Shown piece by piece: positions 41,973-51,043 of a DNA stretch of 64,000 nt; positions within the stretch are counted from its first letter, which is position 1, and each line of letters begins with the position of its first letter. Below the pieces are notes generated by a model. The model was not told the DNA's origin. It did no database searches and saw nothing but the letters and a program-made list of their open reading frames with translations. The position numbers and the translations under genes are program-made. Origin of the DNA: Asanoa siamensis (GTDB taxonomy: Bacteria > Actinomycetota > Actinomycetes > Mycobacteriales > Micromonosporaceae); contig NZ_BONE01000033.1 of NCBI RefSeq assembly GCF_016862555.1, positions 26,821 to 90,820 on the forward strand, in the 5' to 3' direction.

Positions 41973-43633
41973 GGCATGGTCACCTCGATCCGCTCGTCGA
42001 CCAACTCGGCGACCTCGCCGGCCCCGCCCAGCCGCAGCGCGTGGGTGAACAGCGCCCGGCACTGCTCGGTGTCCAGCCGGCGCAGCCGCCACCGCGTCTC
42101 GTCGATGCGGGCCACGGCGACACTGACCGACCGCACGCCGGCACCCAGCAACAACGGCAGCGTCGTCGGGTGCGACCCCGCGTCGCCGCAGACGGTCAGC
42201 GGCGGCAGCCCGGCCGCGACGGCCGCCTCGACGACGCGGCCGATCAGTGAGAGCACCCGGGGGTGGGCGGCGAGCTCCGTGCGCGCCCGCGGGTCGACCC
42301 GGTTCAGGTCGAGCACCTCGGAGGTCAGGTCGTTGCTGCCGATCGAGACGAAGTCGACGACCTGACAGAGCGCCTCGATCTCGCGTACGGCGGCGATCGT
42401 CTCGACCATCGCACCGACCGGCGGCGCGGGCACGCCGAAGCTGACCGCCGCGGCCTCCACCGCCGCCCGGACCGGGGCGAGCTGGTCGGGGCTCGACACC
42501 ATCGGCACCATGATCCGCAGCCCGACGTCGCGGCCGAGGTCGACGATCGCCCGTACCTGTGCGGTCACGGCCGAGGGGTTGGCGAGCAGCACGGGCAGCC
42601 CGGCGGGCGGGGTCAGGAACGGGGGGATCTTGTCGTTGGCGAAGTCGAGCAGGCGTACGGTCACCGGCCGCCCGGCCGCCTCGGCGAGCAGCGGCGCCAG
42701 GACCCGCCGGTGGTCGGCCTCGCTCGGCCAGCGGTCGGCCTCCATGAACTGCAGCTCCGTGCGGACGAGGCCACTGCCGATGGCCCCGCTGTCCAGCGCC
42801 AGCCGGACCTCCACATCGGACGAGACGTTGGCGTAGAGACCGAACGGCTGGTCGTCGGCGGTGACGTGGGGCAGGCCGCGCTCGGCGGCGAGCCGCCCGC
42901 GGCGCTCCACCTCGCGGGCGGACGCGACCTCGGTGCGGGCGACCTCGGCCGGCGAGGGCTCCGCGACCACCGCGCCGGCGTCGGCGTCGACCAGCAGGTC
43001 GGTCGCGTCCGGCAGGTCGAGCACCTCCGGGTCGACACCCATGACCAGCGGCAGCCCGACGGAGCGGGCGACGATCGCCGCGTGCGAGTTGGCGCCGCCG
43101 CGCACCGCGACCGCGCCGACCAGGCCGCCGCCGAGGTGCTCGATCAGGTCGGCCGGGCCGAGTTCGGCGGCGACGAGCACGAACCGGTCCGCGGGGGCGT
43201 CGCGGCCACCGCCCGGGTACGCGAGCCGCTCGAGCACCCGGCGGCCGACCTGACGCACGTCGGCGGCCCGCTGGCGCAGGGCGTCGTCGGGCAGGAGGTC
43301 CAGGACGGTGGCGTAGCTCTCGACGGCCTCCCGCACGGCGGGCAGCGGCTGGTCGCCGCCGGCCGCCTGCTTGGCCGAGTCGACCAGGTCGGGGTCCGCG
43401 GCGATCAGCGCACCGACGGCCACGATGTCGGCGGCCGCCTCGCGCCCCTGCGCGCGTACCCGATCGGCGACCCGGTCGAGGTCCGCCGCGACGGCCGCGA
43501 ACGCCTCCTCCACCTCGGCCGGGCCGATGTGGACGGCGCCGGCCGGGACCGGCCGGTCCGCACGCCAGGAACCGGCGACCGCGGCGCCCGGCGCGACGCC
43601 CTGACCGGCCCACCGGTGGGCGACCGACGTCAC
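41969..43633 (-). CDS. PEP-protein phosphotransferase (PTS Enzyme I)
   Basis: 554 residues, full length. The N-terminal domain holds the phosphorylated His in VRGGANSHAAIVARSVGLP (about residue 190). The C-terminal PEP-binding domain shows GLVRTELQFME, VTVRLLDFANDKIPPF, RIMVPMVSSPDQL, VDFVSIGSNDLTSEVLDLNR and the active-site Cys in LTVCGDAGS. GTG 43633 overlaps the dhaL stop by 4 nt. Being inside the dha operon, it supplies PEP-derived phosphate to HPr and DhaM. Confidence 0.93.
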   Translation of the reverse strand: MTSVAHRWAGQGVAPGAAVAGSWRADRPVPAGAVHIGPAEVEEAFAAVAADLDRVADRVRAQGREAAADIVAVGALIAADPDLVDSAKQAAGGDQPLPAVREAVESYATVLDLLPDDALRQRAADVRQVGRRVLERLAYPGGGRDAPADRFVLVAAELGPADLIEHLGGGLVGAVAVRGGANSHAAIVARSVGLPLVMGVDPEVLDLPDATDLLVDADAGAVVAEPSPAEVARTEVASAREVERRGRLAAERGLPHVTADDQPFGLYANVSSDVEVRLALDSGAIGSGLVRTELQFMEADRWPSEADHRRVLAPLLAEAAGRPVTVRLLDFANDKIPPFLTPPAGLPVLLANPSAVTAQVRAIVDLGRDVGLRIMVPMVSSPDQLAPVRAAVEAAAVSFGVPAPPVGAMVETIAAVREIEALCQVVDFVSIGSNDLTSEVLDLNRVDPRARTELAAHPRVLSLIGRVVEAAVAAGLPPLTVCGDAGSHPTTLPLLLGAGVRSVSVAVARIDETRWRLRRLDTEQCRALFTHALRLGGAGEVAELVDERIEVTMP

Positions 43634-44265
43634 GGTGCCTCGCCGGCGGTGACCGTGGCCAGCGCCCGCATGAGCAGCACGGTGGACGCGGCGCCCGGGT
43701 CCTCGTGACCGATCGTGCGCTCGCCCAGGTAGCTGGCCCGGCCCTTGCGCGCCAGCATCGGCACGGTCTCGGCCAGGCCGCGCTCGGCCGCCTCGGCCGC
43801 GGCCCGGGTCGCGCCGGCGATGTCGGCACCGCCCTCGGCGGCCACCTGGTAGGCGGTGACCGCCGGACCGAGCGCGTCCAGCATCGTCTTGTCGCCCTCG
43901 TGGGCGGCACCGAGCTGCTGGATCCCGTTGAACGCGGCCTCCAAGGCGGAGCCGAGCTTGGCGACGTCGACCTCGGTCACGTCGGCCAGCGCCTTGCCGG
44001 CCTGCCGGAACCCGGTGCCGTAGAGGGGGCCGGACGCGCCGCCGGTCTTGCTGATCAGCGCCCGGCCGACCGTCTGGAGCACCGCGCCGGGCGTCTCCGC
44101 CTCCGCCTTGTCGAGCATCTCGTCGGCCGCCTGGAACCCGCGGCGCAGGTTGACGCCGTGGTCGCCGTCGCCGATCGCCGCGTCGAGCCGGGTCAGGTTC
44201 TCGGCGTTGTCGGCGATCAGCCGGGCCGCCTCGTGCACCCACGCGCGGAACGCGCTCGTGTCCAT
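43630..44265 (-). CDS. dhaL: Dihydroxyacetone kinase subunit DhaL
   Basis: 211 residues of the DhaL all-helical barrel. The Mg-ADP-binding Asp residues are in RLDAAIGDGDHGVNLRRGF; KTGGASGPLYGTGFRQAGKAL and HEGDKTMLDALGPAV follow, and ERTIGHEDPGAASTVLLMRAL ends the protein. It phosphorylates dihydroxyacetone held by DhaK. ATG 44265 shares one base with the dhaK stop. Confidence 0.94.
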   Translation of the reverse strand: MDTSAFRAWVHEAARLIADNAENLTRLDAAIGDGDHGVNLRRGFQAADEMLDKAEAETPGAVLQTVGRALISKTGGASGPLYGTGFRQAGKALADVTEVDVAKLGSALEAAFNGIQQLGAAHEGDKTMLDALGPAVTAYQVAAEGGADIAGATRAAAEAAERGLAETVPMLARKGRASYLGERTIGHEDPGAASTVLLMRALATVTAGEAP

Positions 44266-45251
44266 CAACGGCCCCAGCGCAGCGCCGGCGTCTGCACCGG
44301 CGCGTCCCACAGCTCGGTCAGCTCCGGGGTCATCCGCATGACGGTGATCGAGCAGCCGGCCATCTCCAGGCTGGTGATGTAGTTGCCGACCAGGTTGCGG
44401 GTGATCGTGGCGCCCCGGCTCTCCAGGAACTCGGCGACCGCGGCGTAGACCACGTACAGCTCGATCAGCGGGGTGCCGCCCAGGCCGTTGACCATCACCA
44501 GCAGGTCGCCCGAGAGCGGCATGTCGGCGTGGATCGCCTCGAGCGCGACGCCCGCGATCTCCCGCGCGGTGGTCATCTGCCCGCGCGAGCGGCCGGGCTC
44601 GCCGTGGATGCCGACGCCGATCTCGATCTCGGTGTCGCCCAGCTCGAAGCCGGGCTTGCCGGTCGCCGGGATCACGTTGGTGCTCAGCGCCACGCCGAAC
44701 GAGCGGGAGCGGTCGTTGACCTCGCGACCGACCGCGGCGCAGGCGGCCAGGTCGGCACCGCGCTCGGCGGCCGCTCCGACGATCTTCTCGACGAAGACCG
44801 TGCCGCCGGTGCCCCGCCGACCGGCGGTGTAGGTGCTGTTCTCGACCGCGACGTCGTCGTTGACCAGCACCGACTCGACCTGGAGGCCGTCGTCGCCGGC
44901 CAGTTCGGCGGCCATCTGGAAGTTGAGCACGTCGCCGGTGTAGTTCTTCACGATGTGCAGCACGCCGGCCCCGCCGTCGACGGCCTTGGTGGCGGCGAGC
45001 AACTGGTCGGGCACCGGCGAGGTGAACACCTCACCCGGGCAGGCCGCGTCGAGCATGCCGAAGCCGACGAAGCCGCCGTGCAGCGGTTCGTGGCCGGAGC
45101 CACCACCCGAGACCAGCCCGACCTTGCCCGCCGTCGGCCCGCGGGAGATGTACCGGTCCTCGAGGTTGACGGTCAGGTCCGGGTACGCGGCCGCGAACCC
45201 CACGAGCGCGTCGGTGAGCACGTCATCGGGCGCGTTGATCAGCTTCTTCAC
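44265..45251 (-). CDS. dhaK: Dihydroxyacetone kinase subunit DhaK
   Basis: 328 residues, full length. [36 protein letters not shown] is the substrate-binding signature, and the His that binds dihydroxyacetone covalently is in [17 protein letters not shown] (about residue 218). [16 protein letters not shown] follows. GTG 45251 is preceded by AAGGAG at a good distance. First gene of the five-gene operon dhaK-dhaL-EI-dhaM-HPr; it is divergent from the phosphatase/kinase operon. Confidence 0.95.
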   Translation of the reverse strand: MKKLINAPDDVLTDALVGFAAAYPDLTVNLEDRYISRGPTAGKVGLVSGGGSGHEPLHGGFVGFGMLDAACPGEVFTSPVPDQLLAATKAVDGGAGVLHIVKNYTGDVLNFQMAAELAGDDGLQVESVLVNDDVAVENSTYTAGRRGTGGTVFVEKIVGAAAERGADLAACAAVGREVNDRSRSFGVALSTNVIPATGKPGFELGDTEIEIGVGIHGEPGRSRGQMTTAREIAGVALEAIHADMPLSGDLLVMVNGLGGTPLIELYVVYAAVAEFLESRGATITRNLVGNYITSLEMAGCSITVMRMTPELTELWDAPVQTPALRWGR

Positions 45252-45432
45252 GACTCTGACTCCTTATCCGGCTGTGGTGCCCTTACGAAGCGAGGCGGAA
45301 GAACGAGGATCGGCCCCGCGAAAGGTCGCGCCGGGCACGTGGCCGCGCATCGAGCGCGCCAAGGCCACCCCTGCCGATATCAGCCTAGCCGCCGGTCAGT
45401 ACGCGGGTCCGGCTTTCCTGGATCGGACAGGC

Positions 45433-45460
45433 TTGTCAACGATGCGGGAGATGATAAAGA
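45433..45460 (+). promoter_or_regulatory. Candidate promoter for the phosphatase/kinase operon
   Basis: TTGTCA (45433-45438) and TAAAGA (45455-45460) with a 16-nt spacer lie just before ATG 45469. This spacing would put the transcript start within a few bases of the start codon, so the message may be leaderless. TCAACG occurs twice (45436-45441 and 45461-45466), flanking the -10, possibly as operator half sites. Confidence 0.4.
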
Positions 45461-45468
45461 TCAACGTT

Positions 45469-46104
45469 ATGGTACGGCTGGTGCTCGTTCGCCACGGCGA
45501 GTCGCGATGGAACGTGGACGACCGCTACCAGGGGCAGGCGGACTCGGGGCTGACCGAGGTCGGGCGGACGCAGGCCGAGATGGTGGCCGAGGTGCTGGTC
45601 GACCGGTACGGCGCCGCCGACCTGGTGCTCGCCAGCGACCTGCCGCGGGCGTGGGACACGGCCGCGCCCTATCTCCAGCGGATCGGCGGGACGGCCCGCG
45701 CGGACGCCCGGCTGCGCGAGATCGACGTCCGGGACTGGGTCGGCCGCACGCGGGCCGAGGTCGCCGCCGCGTACCCCGACGAGATCGCCGCGTTCGCGCG
45801 CGGCGTCGACATCCCGCGTGGCGGCGGCGAGACCTACGGGGAGCTCCGCGAGCGGGTCTGGGCCGCACTGGAGGAAGCGGCCGCGGCCACGACCGGCACC
45901 GTCGTCGCCTTCACCCACGGGGGTCCGATCCGGGTGGCGACCGCCGCCGCGTTGGCGGTGCCGCCGCCGGGCGAGCGGGGTTTCGTGCCGGTGCGGAACT
46001 GCTCGCTGACCGTGATCGAGCACAACGGACCGGCCGGCGGGCACCGCCTGGCCGTCTACAACGCACCGACCGCGGCCGGCAGCCGCTCGACGCGGGTCGA
46101 ATGA
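45469..46104 (+). CDS. Histidine phosphatase-family protein (first of two)
   Basis: 211 residues. The active-site RHG motif is LVLVRHGESRWNVDDRYQGQADSGLTEVGRTQA, the second His is in VVAFTHGGPIRVATAAALAV, and EIDVRDWVGRTRAEV is typical of phosphoglycerate-mutase-like phosphatases. It probably removes phosphate from a sugar or polyol phosphate. ATG 45469 starts at the family-normal MVRLVLVRHGE; ATGs at 45442 and 45451 are alternatives. Stop overlaps the next start by 4 nt. Confidence 0.88.
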   Translation: MVRLVLVRHGESRWNVDDRYQGQADSGLTEVGRTQAEMVAEVLVDRYGAADLVLASDLPRAWDTAAPYLQRIGGTARADARLREIDVRDWVGRTRAEVAAAYPDEIAAFARGVDIPRGGGETYGELRERVWAALEEAAAATTGTVVAFTHGGPIRVATAAALAVPPPGERGFVPVRNCSLTVIEHNGPAGGHRLAVYNAPTAAGSRSTRVE

Positions 46105-47471
46105 GCGTCTGGGCGGGCGTCGACGTCGGCACGCAGAGCCTGCGGGTGCTGCTCGCCGACGACGACGGGACAGTGCTCGACCGCGCGACCGTGCCGCTCA
46201 CCGGCCGCCGCGACGGTGCGCGGCACGAGCAGGACCCGGCGCAGTGGTGGTCGGCCCTGGGCATGGCGTTCCGCGCGGTCGACGCGACCCGGGTCCGCGG
46301 TCTGTCGATCTGCGGCACCTCGGGCACGTTCCTGCTCAGCGACGCCACCGGCGAAGCGCAGACCCCTGCCCTGATGTACGACGACGCGCGCGCCACCGAC
46401 GCATGGGCACTGCCGAAGCTGCGCTGGCTGCTCGCCCACGGACCGGCGGCGGTGCGGGCCGGTCTGGCCGACGGCCGGCTCGTGCTCCGGCACTGCGGCG
46501 ACCACCTCGCCGACCGGTTGACCGGCGACCAGGTCGCGACCGACTGGACCAGCGCGCTCAAGTCCGGCTACGACGGCGGGTGGAACGTGCCGCCCGACGT
46601 GCCCGCGTCCGCCCTGCCGGCCGTGGTCCGGCCCGGCACCGTGATCGGCACCGTCGGCCGGGACGGCGCGGCGCACACCGGCCTGCCGGTGGGCACGTCC
46701 GTGCACGCGGGGCTCACCGACGGCTGTGCCGCACAGGTCGCCGCGGGCGCGCTGGCGGTCGGCGACTGGAACTCGGTGCTCGGCACGACGCTGGTCGTCA
46801 AGGGCGTCACCGCGACCCGGCTGGCCGACCCGACCGGGGCGGTCTACTCGCACCGGCATCCCGACGGCGGCTGGCTGCCCGGCGGAGCGTCCAATGTGGG
46901 CGCGGCCGTGGTCGACGACCGGTTCCCGGGCGTGGACCGGGCGGCGCTGGACGCGGCCGCCGCCGCGCACGAGCCGGCCGGTGCGCTCGTCTACCCGCTG
47001 CGCACCACGGGCGAGCGGTTCCCCTTCGTGCGGCCGGACGCGACGGCGTTCACGGTGGGCACGTTCGCCGGCGACGCCGACCGCTACGCCGGGCTGCTGC
47101 AGGGCGTCGCGTTCGTCGAGCGGCTCTGCTACGCCCACCTGCGCCGGCTCGGCGCGGACACCGGCGGGACGCTGACGCTGACCGGCGGTGCCACCCGCAG
47201 CGCCTACTGGTCGCGGCTGCGCGCCGACGTGCTCGGCCGCCCGGTCGCGCTGCCGGCGACCACCGAGCCGGCGCTCGGCATGGCGGTGGTCGCGGCGGCC
47301 GGCGACGGCGACCTCACCGCGACCGCGAAGCGGATGGTCCGGATGGCCGGGACGATCGAGCCGCGCGCCGGGGACCGGTTCGGCGAGCCGTTCGCCCGGT
47401 TCGTCGACGCGTTGGTCGCGCGCGGCTACGTCGACGCCGGCCTCGCCGCCTATGCCAAGGAGCCGTCATGA
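46101..47471 (+). CDS. FGGY-family carbohydrate kinase (first of two)
   Basis: 456 residues. Two actin-like domains: the N-terminal phosphate-1 loop AGVDVGTQSLRVLLADDDG, LSICGTSGTFLLSD, SVHAGLTDGCAAQVAAGAL (DGxxxQ-like), and VVKGVTATRL; C-terminal LTLTGGATRSAYWSRLRADVLGRPVALPATTEPALGMAVVAA. Phosphorylates a sugar or polyol with ATP. Closest in feel to xylulokinase-like kinases but the substrate loop differs. Both ends overlap its neighbours by 4 nt. Confidence 0.9.
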   Translation: MSVWAGVDVGTQSLRVLLADDDGTVLDRATVPLTGRRDGARHEQDPAQWWSALGMAFRAVDATRVRGLSICGTSGTFLLSDATGEAQTPALMYDDARATDAWALPKLRWLLAHGPAAVRAGLADGRLVLRHCGDHLADRLTGDQVATDWTSALKSGYDGGWNVPPDVPASALPAVVRPGTVIGTVGRDGAAHTGLPVGTSVHAGLTDGCAAQVAAGALAVGDWNSVLGTTLVVKGVTATRLADPTGAVYSHRHPDGGWLPGGASNVGAAVVDDRFPGVDRAALDAAAAAHEPAGALVYPLRTTGERFPFVRPDATAFTVGTFAGDADRYAGLLQGVAFVERLCYAHLRRLGADTGGTLTLTGGATRSAYWSRLRADVLGRPVALPATTEPALGMAVVAAAGDGDLTATAKRMVRMAGTIEPRAGDRFGEPFARFVDALVARGYVDAGLAAYAKEPS

Positions 47472-48064
47472 CGCGTACGACCGTGGTGCTGGCCCGGCAC
47501 GGCCGCACCGCCTGGCACGAGCCGACCCGCTACACGGGCCGCAGCGACGTGCCGCTCGACGAGGTCGGGGTCGCGCAGGCGGCGGGACTCGCGGAGTGGG
47601 CGGCCGGTCAGGGTTTCGCGGCGCTGGCCTGCTCGCAGCTCACACGGGCGCGGCAGACGGCGGCCGCGGTGCCGGGCCTGACCGCGACCGTCGACGACCG
47701 GCTGCGGGAACTCGACTTCGGTGTCGCCGAGGGGCGGACCCTGGACGAGTTGCGCGCCGCCGACCCGGAGATGGTGGCCCGCTTCGTGGCCGACCCGGCG
47801 GCGGGTCACTTCCCGGGCGGCGAGCACCCCGCCGACGCGGCCGCGCGGGGGCTGGCGGCCCTCACCGCACTCGCCACCGCGTACCCGACCGAAAAGGTTC
47901 TGGTCGTCGCGCACAGCACGCTGATCCGGCTCGTGGTCTGCACGGTGCTCGGCGTCCCGCTCGCCGAATACCGGCGGAAGCTGCCCGTGCTCGATCCGAC
48001 CGCTACCACCACGCTGCGCTTTCCCGAGCCCGTCGGCGTCGTCTCCTATAACGTCGACCGATGA
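47468..48064 (+). CDS. Histidine phosphatase-family protein (second of two)
   Basis: 198 residues: VVLARHGRTAWHEPTRYTGRSDVPLDEVGVAQA (RHG motif), LRELDFGVAEGRTLDELR, and second active His in VLVVAHSTLIRLVVCTVLGVPLAEYRRKLPVLDP. This organisation is near CobC/GpmB-type phosphatases. Overlaps both neighbours by 4 nt. Divergent from the phosphatase at 45469 in sequence, so not a recent duplicate. Confidence 0.88.
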   Translation: MTRTTVVLARHGRTAWHEPTRYTGRSDVPLDEVGVAQAAGLAEWAAGQGFAALACSQLTRARQTAAAVPGLTATVDDRLRELDFGVAEGRTLDELRAADPEMVARFVADPAAGHFPGGEHPADAAARGLAALTALATAYPTEKVLVVAHSTLIRLVVCTVLGVPLAEYRRKLPVLDPTATTTLRFPEPVGVVSYNVDR

Positions 48065-49476
48065 CCGTCATCGGCGTCGACGCCGGGACCACCGTGACCA
48101 AGGCCGTCGCGTTCGACGCCGACGGCACGGCGCTGGCCCGGGCCGCCCGGCCGACCGTGCTCGACCGCGTCGGCGACGGCCGCTACGAGCAGGACGCGGA
48201 CGCCGTCTTCGGCGCGGTGGTGGCGGTGCTGCGCGAGCTGCGGGAGTTGCTGCCGGGCCCGGTCACCGCCGTCGGCCTCACCGCGCAGGGCGACGGCCTC
48301 TGGCTGCTCGACGGCGACGGCCGCCCGGTGCGGCACGCGATCTCCTGGCTCGACGCCCGCGCGACCCCGATCCTCGACCGTTGGACCGAGGACGGGCTCG
48401 CCGCGTTGGCGTACCGCAGGACCGGCAACTATCCCTTCCCCGGCGGCGCCGGGCCGCTGCTCGCCTGGCTGGACGCGCACGAGCCGCACCACCTCGACCG
48501 CGCCGCCACCGCCGGCTACTGCAAGGACATGGTCGTGCAGCGGCTGACCGGCCTGCGCGCGACCGACCCGTCCGACGCGTCGGCGCCGTTCCTCGACCCG
48601 CACAGCCGCGCGTACGACCTCGATCTGATCGACGCCTGCGGGCTCACCCACCGGCGGGACCTGCTGGCTCCGGTGCACGACGCCCCGCACGCCCCGCTGG
48701 ACGCGGCCGCCGCCGACGCGACCGGCCTGCCGCGCGGGGTGCCGGTGGTCGGCGCGCCCTACGACCTGCCCGCGTCGGCCTGGGGCGCCGGCGTGCGGGC
48801 CGTCGGCGCCGGCCTGCTCACGGTCGGCACCACGCTGGCCTGCCAGGTGGTCCACGACACCGTGGACACCGGCGGCGAGCCGGCCGGGCTCACGCTGAGC
48901 ACCTGGCAGCGCGGGCGCTGGCTGCGCGCGCTGCCGGCGATGGTCGGCACCGCCGCCCTCGACTGGGTGCTCCGGCTGGTGGGCGCGACCGTCGCCGACC
49001 TCCCGGCGCTGCTGGCCACGGGCCGTTCCGCCGGCCTGACGGTGCTGCCGTTCTTCGCGGAGGCGGGCGAGCGGGCGCCGTTCGTCGCACCGCGCGCCCG
49101 CGCCCGGATCGACGGGCTGCACCTCGGTCACCAGCCCGCCGACCTGGTGCGGGCGACCTGCGAGGCGATCGCCTACAGCGCCCGGCACTGCCTGACCGCG
49201 GCGGGCCTGGCCGGCGAACTGACCGCGTGCGGCGGCGGGGTGGCCACGGCCGAGTGGGCGCAGATCTTCGCCGACGTCCTCGGCCGGCCCATCCGGGTGC
49301 TGGCCGGCGAGGAGATCGGTGCGCGCGGCGCGGCGCTGGCCGCGCTGTCGACGGTGGAGAGCGAGCCGGCCGGCTGGACGCCGGCCGGGCGGGTGGTCGA
49401 GCCCGCCGGCGACCACGAGGACGGCTACGCGCGCTATCTCGCGCACGTGGAACAGGCCCGACCCGACTGGAGCTGA
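48061..49476 (+). CDS. FGGY-family carbohydrate kinase (second of two), erythritol-kinase-like
   Basis: 471 residues. VIGVDAGTTVTKAVAFDADGTAL, LTAQGDGLWLLDGDGRPVRHAISWLDARATPIL, LTVGTTLACQVVHDT, and C-terminal TACGGGVATAEWAQIFADVLGRPIRVLAGEEIGARGAALAAL. The TxQGDGxWLxD...WLDARA string is like that of EryA-type erythritol kinases and related C4/C5 polyol kinases. Phosphorylates a short polyol or ketose; exact substrate unproven. It follows the second phosphatase with a 4-nt overlap. Confidence 0.9.
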   Translation: MTVIGVDAGTTVTKAVAFDADGTALARAARPTVLDRVGDGRYEQDADAVFGAVVAVLRELRELLPGPVTAVGLTAQGDGLWLLDGDGRPVRHAISWLDARATPILDRWTEDGLAALAYRRTGNYPFPGGAGPLLAWLDAHEPHHLDRAATAGYCKDMVVQRLTGLRATDPSDASAPFLDPHSRAYDLDLIDACGLTHRRDLLAPVHDAPHAPLDAAAADATGLPRGVPVVGAPYDLPASAWGAGVRAVGAGLLTVGTTLACQVVHDTVDTGGEPAGLTLSTWQRGRWLRALPAMVGTAALDWVLRLVGATVADLPALLATGRSAGLTVLPFFAEAGERAPFVAPRARARIDGLHLGHQPADLVRATCEAIAYSARHCLTAAGLAGELTACGGGVATAEWAQIFADVLGRPIRVLAGEEIGARGAALAALSTVESEPAGWTPAGRVVEPAGDHEDGYARYLAHVEQARPDWS

Positions 49477-49482
49477 GGCGCT

Positions 49483-50493
49483 GTGCGGATCCTGCTGGCC
49501 GGCGACCACTTCGTCACCAACGACCTGCTCGCCGCGGCGCTGGGTGACGGTCATGAGCTCAGCACGCTGAGGTTGCCCTGGCCGCACATGCCGTACGGGC
49601 CGGTCGCCGAGGTCGACGAGGCGTCCGGCGACGAGGACGCGCTGATCGCGGCACTGTCCGGTGTGGAGGCCGCGATCACCCAGATGGCGCCGTTCACCGC
49701 GCGGGTGTTCGCGGCCGCCGACGCGCTGCGGCTGGTGGTCGTCTGCCGCGGCGGGCCGGTCAACGTCAACCTCGACGCCGCGGCGGCGGCCGGCGTGACG
49801 GTGCGCACCACACCGGGACGCAACGCGGTGGCGGCCGCCGAGCACACGGTCGCGCTCATCCTCGCCGCACTGCGCCAGATCCCGGACCGGCACGCGGGCG
49901 TACGCGCCGGCGAGTGGCGCAGCGACCTCTACGCGCTCGACCGCGTCGGCGGCGAGCTGGCCGGCAGCACGGTCGGACTCGTCGGATACGGCGCGATCGG
50001 TCGCCGGGTGGGCCGGATCCTCCGGGCGTTCGACGCCCGGGTGCTGGTGCACGACCCGTACGCGACCGGTCTGGACGGCGCGACCGCGGTCGACCTGCCC
50101 GAGCTGCTCGACAGGTCCACGGTGCTCAGCCTGCACGCCCGGCTGACGCCGGAGACGACGGGCCTGATCGGTGCCGCGGAGCTGGCCCGGCTGCCGGCCG
50201 GGGCGGTGCTGGTCAACACGGCCCGCGGCGGCCTGCTCGACTACGCCGCCGTGGTCGACGCGCTGGAGTCGGGCCATCTCGGCGCGGCCGCCTTCGACGT
50301 GTTCGACGCCGAGCCGCTGCCCGCCGGCTCCCGGCTGCGCACCGCGCCGCGGCTCGTGCTCACCCCGCACCTGGCGGGCGCGACCCGGCAGACCGCGGAA
50401 CGCGCCGCGACCCAGGCCGCCGCCGCGGTCGCCGCGTTCACGGGCAGTTGGCGCTGGTCCGCTCGATCTCGACTTCCTCGTCGTCGACGGTGA
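49483..50493 (+). CDS. D-2-hydroxyacid dehydrogenase, NAD-dependent
   Basis: 336 residues. Catalytic and binding motifs: VVVCRGGPVNVNLDAAAAAGVTV, NAVAAAEHTVALILAALRQI, Rossmann STVGLVGYGAIGRRVGRILRAF, VLSLHARLTPETTGLIGAAELARLPAGAVLVNTARGGLLDYAAV (catalytic Arg), FDVFDAEPLPA (Glu) and VLTPHLAGATRQT (His). It oxidises a 2-hydroxyacid or reduces a 2-keto acid and ends the operon. Its last 19 or so codons run into the 3' end of the convergent peptidase gene (56-bp overlap), giving an odd basic tail (RWSARSRLPRRRR). Confidence 0.9.
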   Translation: MRILLAGDHFVTNDLLAAALGDGHELSTLRLPWPHMPYGPVAEVDEASGDEDALIAALSGVEAAITQMAPFTARVFAAADALRLVVVCRGGPVNVNLDAAAAAGVTVRTTPGRNAVAAAEHTVALILAALRQIPDRHAGVRAGEWRSDLYALDRVGGELAGSTVGLVGYGAIGRRVGRILRAFDARVLVHDPYATGLDGATAVDLPELLDRSTVLSLHARLTPETTGLIGAAELARLPAGAVLVNTARGGLLDYAAVVDALESGHLGAAAFDVFDAEPLPAGSRLRTAPRLVLTPHLAGATRQTAERAATQAAAAVAAFTGSWRWSARSRLPRRRR

Positions 50494-51043
50494 TCCCGGA
50501 CGGCTCGCCGCCGAACCAGGACTCGACCTTCTCGCCGCCCACCCGCTGCTCGTGGTGCAGGTGCGGGGCGCCGGAGTTGCCGGTGCTGCCGAGCTTGCCG
50601 ATCTGCTGACCGGCCGCGACCTCGTCGCCCTCCTCGACCAGCGGCGGCTCCAGCATGTGCAGGTACTGGGTCTCCCACTGCCCGCCGTGGTCGATCTTCA
50701 CCCAGTAGCCGCCGCCCCGGCCCTTGGGCCCGCGCGGGTTCTCGGGTGTCCGCCCGCCCAGCGAGCCGTTGACGCCGGACACGGTGACCGTGCCGGCGGC
50801 GGCCGCCAGCACCGGCCGGCCCCACGACTCGCCCTCGGTCGGGAACAGGTCGACGTCGAAGTCGTCGTGCCCGGGGTAGGTGGACAGCCGCCAGGTCTCG
50901 CCGCAGCTCACCGGGAGCTGGAACAGCGGGCGCGGGCCGGGCCGACGCAGGTGGTCGACCAGCAGCACGGCGAGCACGGCGGCGACGACGATCGCGACGC
51001 CGGCGCCGACCGCGGTGGCGCGGGTGGCGGGCGGCGCGCTCAC
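50438..51043 (-). CDS. M23-family metallopeptidase, membrane anchored
   Basis: 201 residues: one N-terminal membrane helix (AVGAGVAIVVAAVLAVLLVDHL) then a LytM/M23 domain. Zinc ligands are in HDDFDVDLFPTEGESWGRPVLAAAAGTV and HLHHEQ; other family landmarks are WVKIDHGGQWETQYLHM and GSTGNSGAPHLHHE. It may cut peptidoglycan cross-links outside the cell. GTG 51043 overlaps the stop of the upstream hydrolase by 4 nt. Confidence 0.88.
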   Translation of the reverse strand: MSAPPATRATAVGAGVAIVVAAVLAVLLVDHLRRPGPRPLFQLPVSCGETWRLSTYPGHDDFDVDLFPTEGESWGRPVLAAAAGTVTVSGVNGSLGGRTPENPRGPKGRGGGYWVKIDHGGQWETQYLHMLEPPLVEEGDEVAAGQQIGKLGSTGNSGAPHLHHEQRVGGEKVESWFGGEPSGITVDDEEVEIERTSANCP

